From the NCBI RefSeq assembly GCF_050937815.1, contig NZ_JACDIJ010000001.1, positions 186,001 to 250,000 on the forward strand: a stretch of 64,000 nucleotides of DNA. Direction: 5' to 3'. Below the pieces are notes generated by a model that ran no database searches, had not been told where the DNA came from, and saw only the letters and a program-made list of their open reading frames with translations. Shown in pieces: positions 17,136 to 26,125 of this stretch; within the stretch, counting starts at the first letter, position 1; every line of letters begins with the position of its first letter. Made by a program: the position numbers and the translations under genes. Origin of the DNA: Treponema_C sp050937815 (GTDB taxonomy: Bacteria > Spirochaetota > Spirochaetia > Treponematales > Treponemataceae).

Positions 17136-18236
17136 TTATAGTTCTTTTTGAGCCAACACTTTCCACATTCGCTGCGGACTTTCTTGTGAAACGGCTTTAA
17201 ATATATCGGATGCAAAAGCGGTATGGCCGAGTTTTTTCGATATTTTTCCAAGCAAATAAAAACCTTCCCACAGTTTATTTTTTTCGGCCCATTCGTTTAT
17301 ATCGGGATAGGTTTGTATTTTATGCAATAAATCAATTACGGTAGTATAGGTATAGTCCATATTGCGCGATTTAATAATATTGTCGGCGCGGCTTAAAGCC
17401 GTCAAACAAAACAATAAGGCGGTTTCAAAAGCTTTTTCATTTAAATCGAAAGAGTCGTAATATGCGGTAAGCTGAAACCATACATACAGCGTATGATAAT
17501 TATCGTTTCGGTATAATAAAAACAGCTTATCGGCATTCATTCCGCGCCGTACCGCCGAATCGACCGCTTTTAAAAAGCCTGAAGAAACCCCGTCCGTTTT
17601 ATATCTGTCGTCACGGGAAGCAAGAAGCAGTAAAGCGGATTCATATCTTTCATTGTCGCCCGTTAATCTATATAAATCGGCCATATCGGCAAGTATATCG
17701 AATTGAATATCGGGTATATCAAGATATTTTCTGTTTTTATATGCGGACGAATAAAATTCTTCGGACAGCGCATACTCGCCTTCAATCATATATAATTTAC
17801 CCAATAAAAAATCGGCTTCCGGATACGCCATATTTTTTATATATGCGCTAAAATTTGTAATGGAATAATTAAAATCCTGAAACGAAAACCGGATAAGTTT
17901 TGATTCGATAATGCGCACCGCATCGACATTATTCCGCTCACGAAGTACGTTAAGAACGGATTCCATATCGTCTCCGGCTTTTAACAAACCGGGCTGAGCA
18001 AGTGCATAATCGATTGTAGAAACGGCCCAATCTTTTTCTTCTTTCCATTGCTCCTTTGCATTTTCTACAAGACGAAAAGCGGTGCCGAAATCTCTGTCAT
18101 TAAAAGCATCATAGGCTTGTTCCAAAGAATACCAAGACGCATCGTCAAAGCCCCTGTCGGGATCCAAATATTGGGCATAGAGGCTTACGCCTACACATAT
18201 AAAACAAGCACAACATGCAAAAATGTGTTTTTTCAC
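17136..18236 (-). CDS. exported helical-repeat protein of unknown function
   Basis: The 366-residue protein has a signal peptide (MKKHIFACCACFICVGVSLYA, cut before QYLD) and is otherwise alpha-helical with TPR-like pairs. Examples are YSLEQAYDAFNDRDFGTAFRL, ADFLLGKLYMIEGEYALSEEFYSSAY and FDILADMADLYRLTGDNERYESAL. It is probably periplasmic. The ATG overlaps the ispG stop by 4 bases, so the two are translationally coupled. The stop codon lies 1 base from the stop of the convergent Wzi-like gene, leaving no room for a terminator between them. I do not recognise a named family. Confidence 0.7.
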   Translation of the reverse strand: MKKHIFACCACFICVGVSLYAQYLDPDRGFDDASWYSLEQAYDAFNDRDFGTAFRLVENAKEQWKEEKDWAVSTIDYALAQPGLLKAGDDMESVLNVLRERNNVDAVRIIESKLIRFSFQDFNYSITNFSAYIKNMAYPEADFLLGKLYMIEGEYALSEEFYSSAYKNRKYLDIPDIQFDILADMADLYRLTGDNERYESALLLLASRDDRYKTDGVSSGFLKAVDSAVRRGMNADKLFLLYRNDNYHTLYVWFQLTAYYDSFDLNEKAFETALLFCLTALSRADNIIKSRNMDYTYTTVIDLLHKIQTYPDINEWAEKNKLWEGFYLLGKISKKLGHTAFASDIFKAVSQESPQRMWKVLAQKEL

Positions 18237-19354
18237 AAAGATTTTAATTCCTCACTAAATGCAATATCGGCATTTTTGTTAAGAAGATTGAGGTCTTTAT
18301 GCCGTATAGTCCGCACGGTTTTTCCCTTTTTAAATATCACAACCGAATCTCCCGCTCCGGTAATGCCGATGTCCGCGTGTTTCCCCTCCCCGCGTCCGTT
18401 TACGACACAGCCCATAACGGCAACCGTTATATCCTTATCCATCGACAACAGTTTATGCTGCCATCGCTCTATAAAACCGTGCACGTCGAAACCGTTTCTT
18501 CCGCAGCGCGGACAAGACACGATTTTAACGCCTCCTGTCGATAAACCGCAGGCGCTCAGTATTTCGCGGGCGGCTATAACCTCGTCTTCGGGAGAAGCCG
18601 AAAGGCTGACGCGGATTGTAGCTCCGATACTTTCTTTTAAAAGATGAGAAAAAGCAAGGGTGCTTTTTACAATACCGCCGATAAGAGGGCCTGCTTCGGT
18701 AACGCCGACGTGTAAGGGTACGAGCGGACATTGTTTCGCAAAGGCTTCGTTTGCTTCTATCGTTTCTTTTACATCGGATGCTTTAAGGGATACAAGATAA
18801 TTTTCAAACTTCAGCTTTTCAAAAACTTCGGCTTCCCGTATTGCGGTAAGGGCAAGACCTTCGGCGCGGGAAATCTCTTTTGCTTCGACCCGCTTTGCAA
18901 TATCGGACGGGAAACTTCCTGCATTAACGCCGATTCTGATTGCCCTTCCCTTTTCGCGGCATGCGTCGACAACGGCTTTTACCCGCTCTTTACTGCCGAT
19001 ATTGCCCGGATTAATGCGGATTTTTGCCACATTACCTTCAAGACAGCGAAGGGCAAGACGCCAATCAAAGTGAATATCGGCGACAAGGGGCATGGTACAG
19101 TGTTCGGCAATGAGGCACAGAGCTTCGGCGCTTTCTATATCGGGAACGGCAAAGCGTAAAAGGCGGCAGCCTAAGCTGCTCAAAGCTTCAATTTTGTCTA
19201 AAAGCGAAAAAAGGGCACGCTCGTCGGTTAATACCGGAACGATACCCTCTTTCCACATAGTTTGTATTGCAACCGGAAAAACGCCGCCGAGCTTAAGTTC
19301 GGCGGTCCGGCCCGCACCGCCTATGCATACGGTACGGGTTTTAATCGTATTCAT
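18233..19354 (-). CDS. ispG: 4-hydroxy-3-methylbut-2-enyl diphosphate synthase
   Basis: IspG (GcpE) is the [4Fe-4S] enzyme of the MEP isoprenoid pathway that makes HMBPP. The 373-residue protein has the TIM-barrel N-terminus (PVAIQTMWKEG, PLVADIHFDWRLAL, KIRINPGNIGSKE, IRIGVNAGS). The C-terminal iron-sulfur region has SCPRCGRNGFDV and VMGCVVNGRGEGKHADIGI, which carry the three cluster cysteines. It lies 23 bases after atpK on the same strand without an obvious terminator, so it may ride on the V-ATPase transcript. No Shine-Dalgarno precedes the ATG. Confidence 0.95.
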   Translation of the reverse strand: MNTIKTRTVCIGGAGRTAELKLGGVFPVAIQTMWKEGIVPVLTDERALFSLLDKIEALSSLGCRLLRFAVPDIESAEALCLIAEHCTMPLVADIHFDWRLALRCLEGNVAKIRINPGNIGSKERVKAVVDACREKGRAIRIGVNAGSFPSDIAKRVEAKEISRAEGLALTAIREAEVFEKLKFENYLVSLKASDVKETIEANEAFAKQCPLVPLHVGVTEAGPLIGGIVKSTLAFSHLLKESIGATIRVSLSASPEDEVIAAREILSACGLSTGGVKIVSCPRCGRNGFDVHGFIERWQHKLLSMDKDITVAVMGCVVNGRGEGKHADIGITGAGDSVVIFKKGKTVRTIRHKDLNLLNKNADIAFSEELKSL

Positions 19355-19377
19355 CTATCTATCGGCTGCCGGTTGTG

Positions 19378-19806
19378 TTATGCCAACACCATAAAGGAGA
19401 AAACCATGGCAAACAAGGCGACACTCTCCGCCAAACCGACTACCGTAAGATATTGCACAAAACCTTTTCCCGTTTCTCCCAAAGCATCGGCACCGGCAGC
19501 TCCGGCCTTACCTTGGAATACGGCGGATGCGGCCATTGCAAGTCCCGAAAACAAACCGAGTGCCAAAAGGAACATGCCGTCTTTTACATCGGCGGCCTTA
19601 ATCATAGACCGCATAAGCAAAAGGCCGTAAATGGTTTGCGTAAGCGGAGCGCCTGCAAAGGCTACCAAAATAAAGGGGGCCGGCTTATTATTTACATAAC
19701 ACCGTTTCCATGCACCGATTGCCGACTGGCCGGCGATACCGATACCGATTGCAGAACCCGTTGCTGCAATACCGAGAACACATGCTGCTCCGAACAATCC
19801 GATCAT
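19378..19806 (-). CDS. atpK: V-type ATPase subunit K (proteolipid)
   Basis: The 142-residue proteolipid forms the membrane rotor ring. It has four membrane segments as two hairpins. The ion-binding glutamate (about E127) sits in VVGLAESVALFAMVF of the second hairpin, and the matching site of the first hairpin is Gln (about Q57 in APLTQTIYG), as in other duplicated V-type proteolipids. A good AAGGAG precedes the ATG. It is separated from atpI by 160 bases, so its level can differ from the rest of the operon, which is useful for a subunit needed in many copies. Whether H+ or Na+ is used cannot be decided safely by eye. Confidence 0.93.
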   Translation of the reverse strand: MIGLFGAACVLGIAATGSAIGIGIAGQSAIGAWKRCYVNNKPAPFILVAFAGAPLTQTIYGLLLMRSMIKAADVKDGMFLLALGLFSGLAMAASAVFQGKAGAAGADALGETGKGFVQYLTVVGLAESVALFAMVFSFMVLA

Positions 19807-19966
19807 AAATATCTCCTTAAAACTCCGCTCCGGCCGAAAAGCACCGAAAGCGGGGCATATCCGTCATTCGACGGTAAAAACAAATTTTAAGCGGCACACG
19901 GCCGCCTTATGCTGAGCCGGCAATCTTGCCCGAATGCCGCACAAACGGCAGGCAAGGCGCCGCGCG
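19807..19966. other. atpI-atpK intergenic region with small dyads
   Basis: This 160-base region in the V-ATPase operon has no ORF of note. Short GC-rich dyads are visible: CCGTC/GACGG, GCGGC/GCCGC and TGCCG/CGGCA. None is followed by a T-run, so they are not classical terminators. They might adjust mRNA stability between atpI and atpK. Confidence 0.35.
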
Positions 19967-21880
19967 TCATTCTTTAAAGGGCTTGTATTTAAAGCCCGCC
20001 CAAACCATTCCCAAGTGGTTTGAAAACTCCAAAGTATTCAAACGCACACCGTGAACGATAACCGAAAGCATGTTTAAAATCAGGTTTAAGCCGTGCCCGA
20101 ATACCAAAAGCAAAATACCGGCAAAGATGATAAAGCCGCCGAGCATGGGGCCGGCCATCGTATTGACGGTTGACGAAATCGCAGCTCCTGCCAAGCCGAC
20201 CGCCCACAAACGTATGTACGACACAATGTCCGAAAATACGTTTACAACACCGAGCAAAACCGAAATCAGGTTTTTTAAACTGCTTAAAATCGATTCTTTT
20301 ATGCTTCCTTCGTAACTTGAAAACACAAAGCTCAAGGCAAAACCGCCGCCCACCAAAAGCGCAACCGGATACAATATCGGGTAGCCCGAAAGAGAAGCTA
20401 TAGGAACCGGCGCATCGAAGGGAAAGCGCTGATTGTCGACAACCATGTTCAATACAACGTAAAACATTCCCCAAAGCATAAAAAGAGCGCCTAAATCGCC
20501 GACAGCTTTCAAAGAACGTATATTGCGCACAATGCTTTTGATGTGAGCAATGCTCAAGTGAAACAGAGCCAGGCAAAAACAAAAGATTTGCAGGTTTTGT
20601 ACAACCCAGCGGTTATTCGCTTCGGATTGGGCGGCATAGGCGCTCGAAAAAGGTTCAAACGCGAGCGACACCAAGGCGGGCGGAAGTTTTTCATGCGGAA
20701 TACCGAACCAGCTGCACGTAAGCGTTCCCCACACAAGGGTTGCCGCTCCCAAAATAAACAGGAGTCCCGCTTCGCTCTTCGGTTTTTTGCCCTTTGCAAA
20801 ACCGATAAAGGTTATCACAAGGGAAAGCACAACCATTAAAGAGCCGTAACCGGCATCGCCGAAAATCATGCCGAAAAACACGGCAAAAAACAATAAAAAC
20901 CAGCCGGATATATCGTATTCGCGGTAACCGGGAACCACATCCAAAAAGTCCGATAAGGGATAGATGAGGCTGACCAGTTTATTGTTTTTAAGCTTTGTCG
21001 GAACCGCATCTTCTTCGGCAGGATCGGCGGCAACAAGGGCCCACTGCTCTTTTTGAGCGGCGGCTTGCAGTTTTGCAAGGTCGGAAGCGGGAATATAGCC
21101 GGTAAGCCAAGCCAAAGCATGAGAGCCTTCTTCATCGCGTTCCATACCCGAATTGAGGTTTTCAAACTCCAGTGCTTTTTCCGCCGTATCGACAGCGTTT
21201 TTAAGCGCTTCGGTATACACCGCAGCCGAAGCGATTTTTTCGGCTTTTTGCTTTTTTTCGGCACTTAAATTTTCGATTTCTTCGGCAAGCTTTTTTGTCG
21301 AAACGTGAGGAAGCGGCACCGCGTAAGCTTCGGGCGGCAGGGCAGCTTTGTCGGAAGCGCTTTGTGCTTCATCACCGTCTTTTTCTATCAATAAAAAGCG
21401 CGTAATGTTTTTATCGCGGTTTACAAAGATTGTTTTAATATTTTCGCTTAAGGACGAGTATTTATCCGTTGCGATTTCGTATAATGAAAGCACAATGTTT
21501 TTGCCCTGCAAAAAAGCCAAATCGTCGGTATCGACGCCGCCCCAACGCTCAAGGCGTTCAAGTTCGGCTTTTGCCGAATGAATTTTCTCTTCCATATCCT
21601 TGATTTCGGCATTCCACGCGGTAATTTCGGCCGCCTTTGCGGAAGCTTCTTCAAAAGAAAGCGGCTTTTGGGCATTTTTTAAGTCTTTGCGCTTTATTTC
21701 GGATACGAGCGCGTAGGCATTTTGCAGTTTTTCAAAATTATTTTTATACTCGTTAAAGGTTTCTCCTCTGCCCTCCACTTCTTCAATGTGGACAAGGCCC
21801 AATTTGCGCAGTTTTTGTAAAGCTTTTTTACGTTCCGCATCGAGGACTACCAGGGATATTTTTTTCATAGGTACAATCAT
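19967..21880 (-). CDS. atpI: V-type ATPase subunit I
   Basis: The 637-residue protein is the a/I subunit that forms the static half-channels and the peripheral stalk anchor. The N-terminal 300 residues are cytosolic and coiled-coil (VPMKKISLVVLDAERKKALQKL, then long Glu/Lys/Ala helices). The C-terminal half has about seven membrane segments, with FGMIFGDAGYGSLMV, NVFSDIVSYIRLWAVGLAGAAIS (the conserved Arg) and IVHGVRLNTLEFSNH typical of the family. The start is the ATG with GGGAG 7 bases upstream. It overlaps atpD by 4 bases. Confidence 0.94.
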   Translation of the reverse strand: MIVPMKKISLVVLDAERKKALQKLRKLGLVHIEEVEGRGETFNEYKNNFEKLQNAYALVSEIKRKDLKNAQKPLSFEEASAKAAEITAWNAEIKDMEEKIHSAKAELERLERWGGVDTDDLAFLQGKNIVLSLYEIATDKYSSLSENIKTIFVNRDKNITRFLLIEKDGDEAQSASDKAALPPEAYAVPLPHVSTKKLAEEIENLSAEKKQKAEKIASAAVYTEALKNAVDTAEKALEFENLNSGMERDEEGSHALAWLTGYIPASDLAKLQAAAQKEQWALVAADPAEEDAVPTKLKNNKLVSLIYPLSDFLDVVPGYREYDISGWFLLFFAVFFGMIFGDAGYGSLMVVLSLVITFIGFAKGKKPKSEAGLLFILGAATLVWGTLTCSWFGIPHEKLPPALVSLAFEPFSSAYAAQSEANNRWVVQNLQIFCFCLALFHLSIAHIKSIVRNIRSLKAVGDLGALFMLWGMFYVVLNMVVDNQRFPFDAPVPIASLSGYPILYPVALLVGGGFALSFVFSSYEGSIKESILSSLKNLISVLLGVVNVFSDIVSYIRLWAVGLAGAAISSTVNTMAGPMLGGFIIFAGILLLVFGHGLNLILNMLSVIVHGVRLNTLEFSNHLGMVWAGFKYKPFKE

Positions 21881-22518
21881 TGTGCATCTCCCTTAGCAGC
21901 GCGCGCCGCCTTTTCTTTTTCGGCGGCAATTTCCAAATTCTTTTTGGAAATCTTACCGCGCACAACGGCGGCAACCTGCTGGTCGCCCAAATAAACGGTA
22001 ATAGCCTTAATATTCGCCTTTGTTTCGGGAATCTTTACCTTTTCAAACAGGTTGACGCGCTGGGTTGTTGTCCTCAATTCGCGGGTTAAAAGGCGAACCT
22101 GTTCTTCCAACACGTCAGCTTCCAAATCCAAGGATAAAGCCTGTTCCATTTTAAGGGAAGCAAGGTCTATCCACAAAGGCTCGGCATATAAATCGTAATC
22201 GCCGCGTGAAAAATCCGCACCCTCGTAGATCGGAATAACGACACCGGCAATATTGCCCGTCGATTTTCGGATATTGCGGACGGTTACCGTATCCTTTTTA
22301 AAAACTTCGCTTTCGCCGAAGACGGCTATCCAGGCTTCAAATTCCGCATCCAGTGCTTTACGCTTGCTGCGCACTTCTTTAGCACGCGCATCTATGGTAC
22401 GGATTTCGGTTTGAAGCTGCTGTTTTTTTAAAGTCAGGGTCGGAAGATAGCGCTGATACATTTTCAGCGCATCTTTTTGAGCCTTTAATTCGTTTTTAGT
22501 CAGCTTAATTGCAGCCAT
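21877..22518 (-). CDS. atpD: V-type ATPase subunit D
   Basis: The 213-residue subunit is the central rotor shaft, a long antiparallel coiled coil. Typical landmarks are IKLTKNELKAQKDALKMYQRYLPTLTLKKQQLQ at the N-terminus and the LTRELRTTTQRVNLFEKVKIPE helix near residue 145, followed by an Ala/Lys-rich tail. It lies 3 bases after atpB and overlaps atpI by 4 bases, so stoichiometric translation is likely. Confidence 0.93.
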   Translation of the reverse strand: MAAIKLTKNELKAQKDALKMYQRYLPTLTLKKQQLQTEIRTIDARAKEVRSKRKALDAEFEAWIAVFGESEVFKKDTVTVRNIRKSTGNIAGVVIPIYEGADFSRGDYDLYAEPLWIDLASLKMEQALSLDLEADVLEEQVRLLTRELRTTTQRVNLFEKVKIPETKANIKAITVYLGDQQVAAVVRGKISKKNLEIAAEKEKAARAAKGDAQ

Positions 22519-22521
22519 TAT

Positions 22522-23817
22522 TTACGCCTCGCGCCAGTATTTTGCAATCAATTCGGACTTTATACCCGTTTCTTCGCTCTTAAAGCAGGAGGCGAGAATC
22601 TTCCAGCCCATATCGAGGGCGCTTTCAAGCGGAACGTTGATGGACAAGTCCATCATTTCTTTTTCGAACATAGCCCCGTATTTTAAAAGCTTTTCGTCCC
22701 ATTCGGACATCATAAAGCCCATCGATTTTTTTTCGAGGGTGTCTTTGTACGATGCATACAGGCGGATCATACTGTCCATAAGGGTGCGGTGGTCGTCGCG
22801 GGTTTTATTGTTGACGTTTTGCTTTAAGCGCGACAAACTTCCGAAAGGCTCGATACGGCCGCCCTTTAAATAATACTGGCCTTCGGTAATGTAGCCGGTA
22901 TTGTCGGGAACCGGGTGGGTCACGTCGTCTCCGGGCATGGTCGTAACCGCCAAAATCGTAACCGAACCGGCCGAATCAAAGTCGACCGCTTTTTCGTAGC
23001 GCGCGGCAAGCTGGCTGTACAAATCGCCCGGATAACCGCGGTTTGACGGAACCTGTTCCTGAGTGATGGCGATTTCTTTCATCGAGTCGGCAAAGTTCGT
23101 CATATCGGTTAAAAGAACGAGAACGTCCTTTCCCTGAAGGGCGAACTGCTCGGCGACGGCAAGCGACATATCGGGGATTTTCAAACATTCAACCGTCGGG
23201 TCGGCGGCGGTGTGAACGAACATAACGGTGCGGCTTAAAGCGCCTCCGTTTTCAAGTTCGCTTTTAAAGTACAGATAATCGTCGTACTTTAAGCCCATGC
23301 CGCCCAAAACGATAACGTCTACTTCGGCCTGCATAGCTATGCGCGCCAAAAGCTGGTTATAGGGTTCGCCCGATATACTGAAAATCGGCAGTTTTTGAGA
23401 TACGACGAGTGAGTTGAATACGTCGATCATCGGAATACCCGTTCGGATCATGCGGCGCGCCATAATACGCTTTGAGGGGTTAACCGAAGGACCGCCGATT
23501 TCGACGAGGTTTTCATGAAGGGCCGGCCCCTTATCGCGCGGGTCGCCGGAACCGTCGAAAATGCGTCCCAAAAGGTTTTCCGAAAAGCTTACCTGCATTT
23601 CATGACCCAAAAAGCGGATTTGATCTCCCGTGGAAACGCCGCGTCCGCCTGCAAAAACCTGTAAAGAAACGGTATCGCCTGCAATACGGGTTACTTCGGC
23701 TAACGAAGTACCGAACGAGGTTTCGATTTCGGCAAGCTCTCCGTTTTTTACGCCTTCGGCACGGACAGTGATAACGCTTCCGTTGATTGATTCTATTTTA
23801 CTGTATACCTTATTCAT
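22522..23817 (-). CDS. atpB: V-type ATPase subunit B
   Basis: The 431-residue non-catalytic nucleotide-binding subunit alternates with A in the head. It has the beta-barrel N-terminus (YSKIESINGSVITVRAEG), GRIFDGSGDPRDKGP, the region RTGIPMIDVFNSLVVSQKLPIFSISGEPYNQLLARIA in place of a P-loop, LLTDMTNFADSMKEIAITQEQVPSNRGYPGDLYSQLA and the SGSVTILAVTTMPGDDVTHPVPDNTGYITEGQ block. The start overlaps the atpA stop by 1 base. Confidence 0.95.
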   Translation of the reverse strand: MNKVYSKIESINGSVITVRAEGVKNGELAEIETSFGTSLAEVTRIAGDTVSLQVFAGGRGVSTGDQIRFLGHEMQVSFSENLLGRIFDGSGDPRDKGPALHENLVEIGGPSVNPSKRIMARRMIRTGIPMIDVFNSLVVSQKLPIFSISGEPYNQLLARIAMQAEVDVIVLGGMGLKYDDYLYFKSELENGGALSRTVMFVHTAADPTVECLKIPDMSLAVAEQFALQGKDVLVLLTDMTNFADSMKEIAITQEQVPSNRGYPGDLYSQLAARYEKAVDFDSAGSVTILAVTTMPGDDVTHPVPDNTGYITEGQYYLKGGRIEPFGSLSRLKQNVNNKTRDDHRTLMDSMIRLYASYKDTLEKKSMGFMMSEWDEKLLKYGAMFEKEMMDLSINVPLESALDMGWKILASCFKSEETGIKSELIAKYWREA

Positions 23818-25586
23818 TATTCACCGTCCTTAAGCAAAGCCTGAGCTTCGGCAACGAGTTTTCCCGACATCGAATCATACAGGGATTCAATATCTTTTTC
23901 TTTTTCTTTGAATTCGGCGCTTTGCCACAGCGTATAGTTCCAGTCGATAAACTGCTGGCGCAATCGGTTAAAGAAAGAGCGCGCTTCGTCTTTTCCGGGA
24001 AGGTTAAAGTCCGAACCGAGCACGCGCAGCAAAAGCTTAAACACGTAGGTTTGGCGTTCAACTTCGGCGGAAGAATCGACTTCGTCGAATGAGTTTTGCT
24101 GGAAGTATACGGCGTCTAAAAAGTCGGCCTTTAAATACTCGATAAAGTCTGCCAAACTCGTACCTTCTTCACCGACAACCTTCATCATCGCTTCAACATC
24201 GGTACCGCGCTTAAACATGCGGCGGGCAAAGTTTACCCAGTCTTCGCGGATAACGCTTGTATATTTCGACCACGAATCCAAGGGATTGATGGCAGGATAT
24301 TTACGCGCATCGGATCTTTCGCGCGACAAGCCGTGGAAGGAACCGACAACCTTCAGCGTAGCCTGCGTTACCGGCTCTTCAAAGTTACCGCCCGCAGGAG
24401 AAACGGTACCGCCGATGGTTACCGAACCGGTTGAACCGTCGGAAAGGCGGACAATACCTGCGCGCTCGTAAAAGGCCGCGATGTAGGATTCCAAGTATGC
24501 GGGGAATGCTTCTTCGCCCGGTATTTCTTCCAAGCGGCCGGACATTTCGCGCAAAGCCTGTGCCCAGCGGCTCGTAGAGTCTGCCAAAAGCAATACGTGT
24601 AAGCCCATTTGGCGGTAGTATTCGGCCAGCGTAACGCCCGTGTATACGGAAGCTTCGCGCGCGGCAACCGGCATGGACGAAGTATTGCAAATGATGATGG
24701 TACGTTCCATAAGGGAGCGTCCCGTGCGGGGGTCGGTTAATTCGGGAAATTCTTTTAAGATTTCTACAACTTCACCGGCTCTCTCGCCGCAAGCGGCGAC
24801 GATAACGATATCGACGTCGGCGTTACGGCTCGTGGTATGCTGTAAAACGGTTTTACCCGCACCGAAGGGGCCGGGGATACAATAGGTTCCGCCCTTTGCA
24901 ACGGGGAAAAAGGTGTCGATAAGGCGGATTTTGGTTACCATTGTTTGTTCGGGCTTAAGACGCTCCGCATAGCAGTCGATAGCGCGCTTTACCGGCCAGT
25001 TAAAGCTCATTGTGATGGAATGGTCTTTTCCCTTGCTGTCGGTTAAAACGGCGATTTCGTCTTTTAAGCGCTTTTGTCCTGCATTGATAACCGACTTTAC
25101 CGTATAGGTGTCGTTCATATAAAAGGGCACCATGATTTTATGCATAAAGGGGCCTTCGGGAACCGTTCCTACAGGGTCTCCCTTGCGCACGGTTGCGCCG
25201 GCTTTTACCGTCGGCGTAAAATCCCACAAAGTTTCGTCGGGAAGGGCGTCCAAATAAATACCGCGCTCCAAAAAGAAACCGGCTTGCTCTGCAAGCTGGG
25301 GCAGCGGGTTTTGCAAACCGTCGAATACCTGCCCTAAAAGGCCCGGTCCCAATTCAACCGAAAGCATATCGCCGGTAAACGTTACCTCGTCCCCGGTTTG
25401 AATGCCCTTGGTCATTTCAAATACCTGCATTTGGGCCTGATCTCCCCGTATGCGGATAACTTCGCTTTTAAGGCTTTTGCCTGCGACCTTTACATAGCCG
25501 ACTTCGTTCAGCGCGACGATTCCGTCAAACTGTACGCTTATCATGTTACCGTTGACGCCGATAACCTTTCCTTTTGTATCCGTCAT
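23817..25586 (-). CDS. atpA: V-type ATPase subunit A (catalytic)
   Basis: The 589-residue catalytic subunit has the P-loop GPFGAGKTVLQH near residue 235, the non-homologous insertion before it (residues about 110-190), ACGERAGEVVEIL, the DSTSRWAQALREMSGRLEEIPGEEAFPAYL block with the catalytic glutamate region, and SGNF-type GGNFEEPVTQATL. It is full length. It overlaps atpB by 1 base and the DUF2764 gene upstream by 4 bases. Confidence 0.96.
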   Translation of the reverse strand: MTDTKGKVIGVNGNMISVQFDGIVALNEVGYVKVAGKSLKSEVIRIRGDQAQMQVFEMTKGIQTGDEVTFTGDMLSVELGPGLLGQVFDGLQNPLPQLAEQAGFFLERGIYLDALPDETLWDFTPTVKAGATVRKGDPVGTVPEGPFMHKIMVPFYMNDTYTVKSVINAGQKRLKDEIAVLTDSKGKDHSITMSFNWPVKRAIDCYAERLKPEQTMVTKIRLIDTFFPVAKGGTYCIPGPFGAGKTVLQHTTSRNADVDIVIVAACGERAGEVVEILKEFPELTDPRTGRSLMERTIIICNTSSMPVAAREASVYTGVTLAEYYRQMGLHVLLLADSTSRWAQALREMSGRLEEIPGEEAFPAYLESYIAAFYERAGIVRLSDGSTGSVTIGGTVSPAGGNFEEPVTQATLKVVGSFHGLSRERSDARKYPAINPLDSWSKYTSVIREDWVNFARRMFKRGTDVEAMMKVVGEEGTSLADFIEYLKADFLDAVYFQQNSFDEVDSSAEVERQTYVFKLLLRVLGSDFNLPGKDEARSFFNRLRQQFIDWNYTLWQSAEFKEKEKDIESLYDSMSGKLVAEAQALLKDGE

Positions 25587-26125
25587 GTTGCTTCTCCAAG
25601 AATTCTGTCGTAAATGGCGCGGTATGCGTTCATTCCGGCCTCTGTATTAAACTTCTTTATGCGAACCGCAAGTTTCAGTTTTAATGCGTAATAAAAAAAC
25701 GAATCGACGGAAAATCCGTCTATCGGACGCAGGGTTTCCAAAACGGCGGCTCTTTCCGTATTTAAAAATTCTTCGGCTTCCAGCGGGCTTGCCATACCGG
25801 ATGCGGTGCGGGCAATTTGCACAATGTCGGCAGGAAGACTTTGGGCGTTTACGGAAAATTCCTTTTTAAGTTTTGCAGCCCTCACCTGTACAAGGGCATA
25901 GCGCAAAGAACGTTCCCAATCATACCATGCATCCACAAAGGCCGAGCCTGTCGGCTTTTGCACGCGCGGCGGTTCAAGCGAAAGCGATTTTAAAATTTTT
26001 ACGGATCCTTCGTCCAAACAGCGCGTACATAAATCGGTAAAATAGTCTTCCGTAATCGGCAAAGCCGAAGCGGCGTTAATTGAAAAAGCCGGAAGCTGCG
26101 CCGCAAGATAATAGCGGCTGCTCAC
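25583..26125 (-). CDS. DUF2764 protein, probable subunit C/d-like part of the V-ATPase
   Basis: The 180-residue soluble protein lies between atpE and atpA with overlaps of 1 and 4 bases, which points to a place in the ATPase complex. It begins SSRYYLAAQLPAFSINAASALPITEDYF and is helical with FVDAWYDWERSLRYALVQVRAAKL. From memory this is the DUF2764 family found in spirochaete and Bacteroidetes V-ATPase operons, where no recognisable C subunit is present. A role as the C/d-like rotor socket is inference from length, fold type and position. Confidence 0.75.
   Translation of the reverse strand: MSSRYYLAAQLPAFSINAASALPITEDYFTDLCTRCLDEGSVKILKSLSLEPPRVQKPTGSAFVDAWYDWERSLRYALVQVRAAKLKKEFSVNAQSLPADIVQIARTASGMASPLEAEEFLNTERAAVLETLRPIDGFSVDSFFYYALKLKLAVRIKKFNTEAGMNAYRAIYDRILGEAT

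Noticed and set aside
18048..18647. 199-codon ORF on the + strand over ispG and the repeat-protein gene
   Set aside because: Antisense shadow covering the junction of two well-supported genes.
19355..19385. GCCGATAG before ispG as a sigma28 -10 box
   Set aside because: Seven of eight bases match, but no -35 TAAA lies 15 bases upstream and the gene is not flagellar; probably chance.
19375..19890. 171-codon ORF on the + strand over atpK
   Set aside because: Antisense to the V-ATPase proteolipid gene, Cys- and Lys-rich shadow translation.
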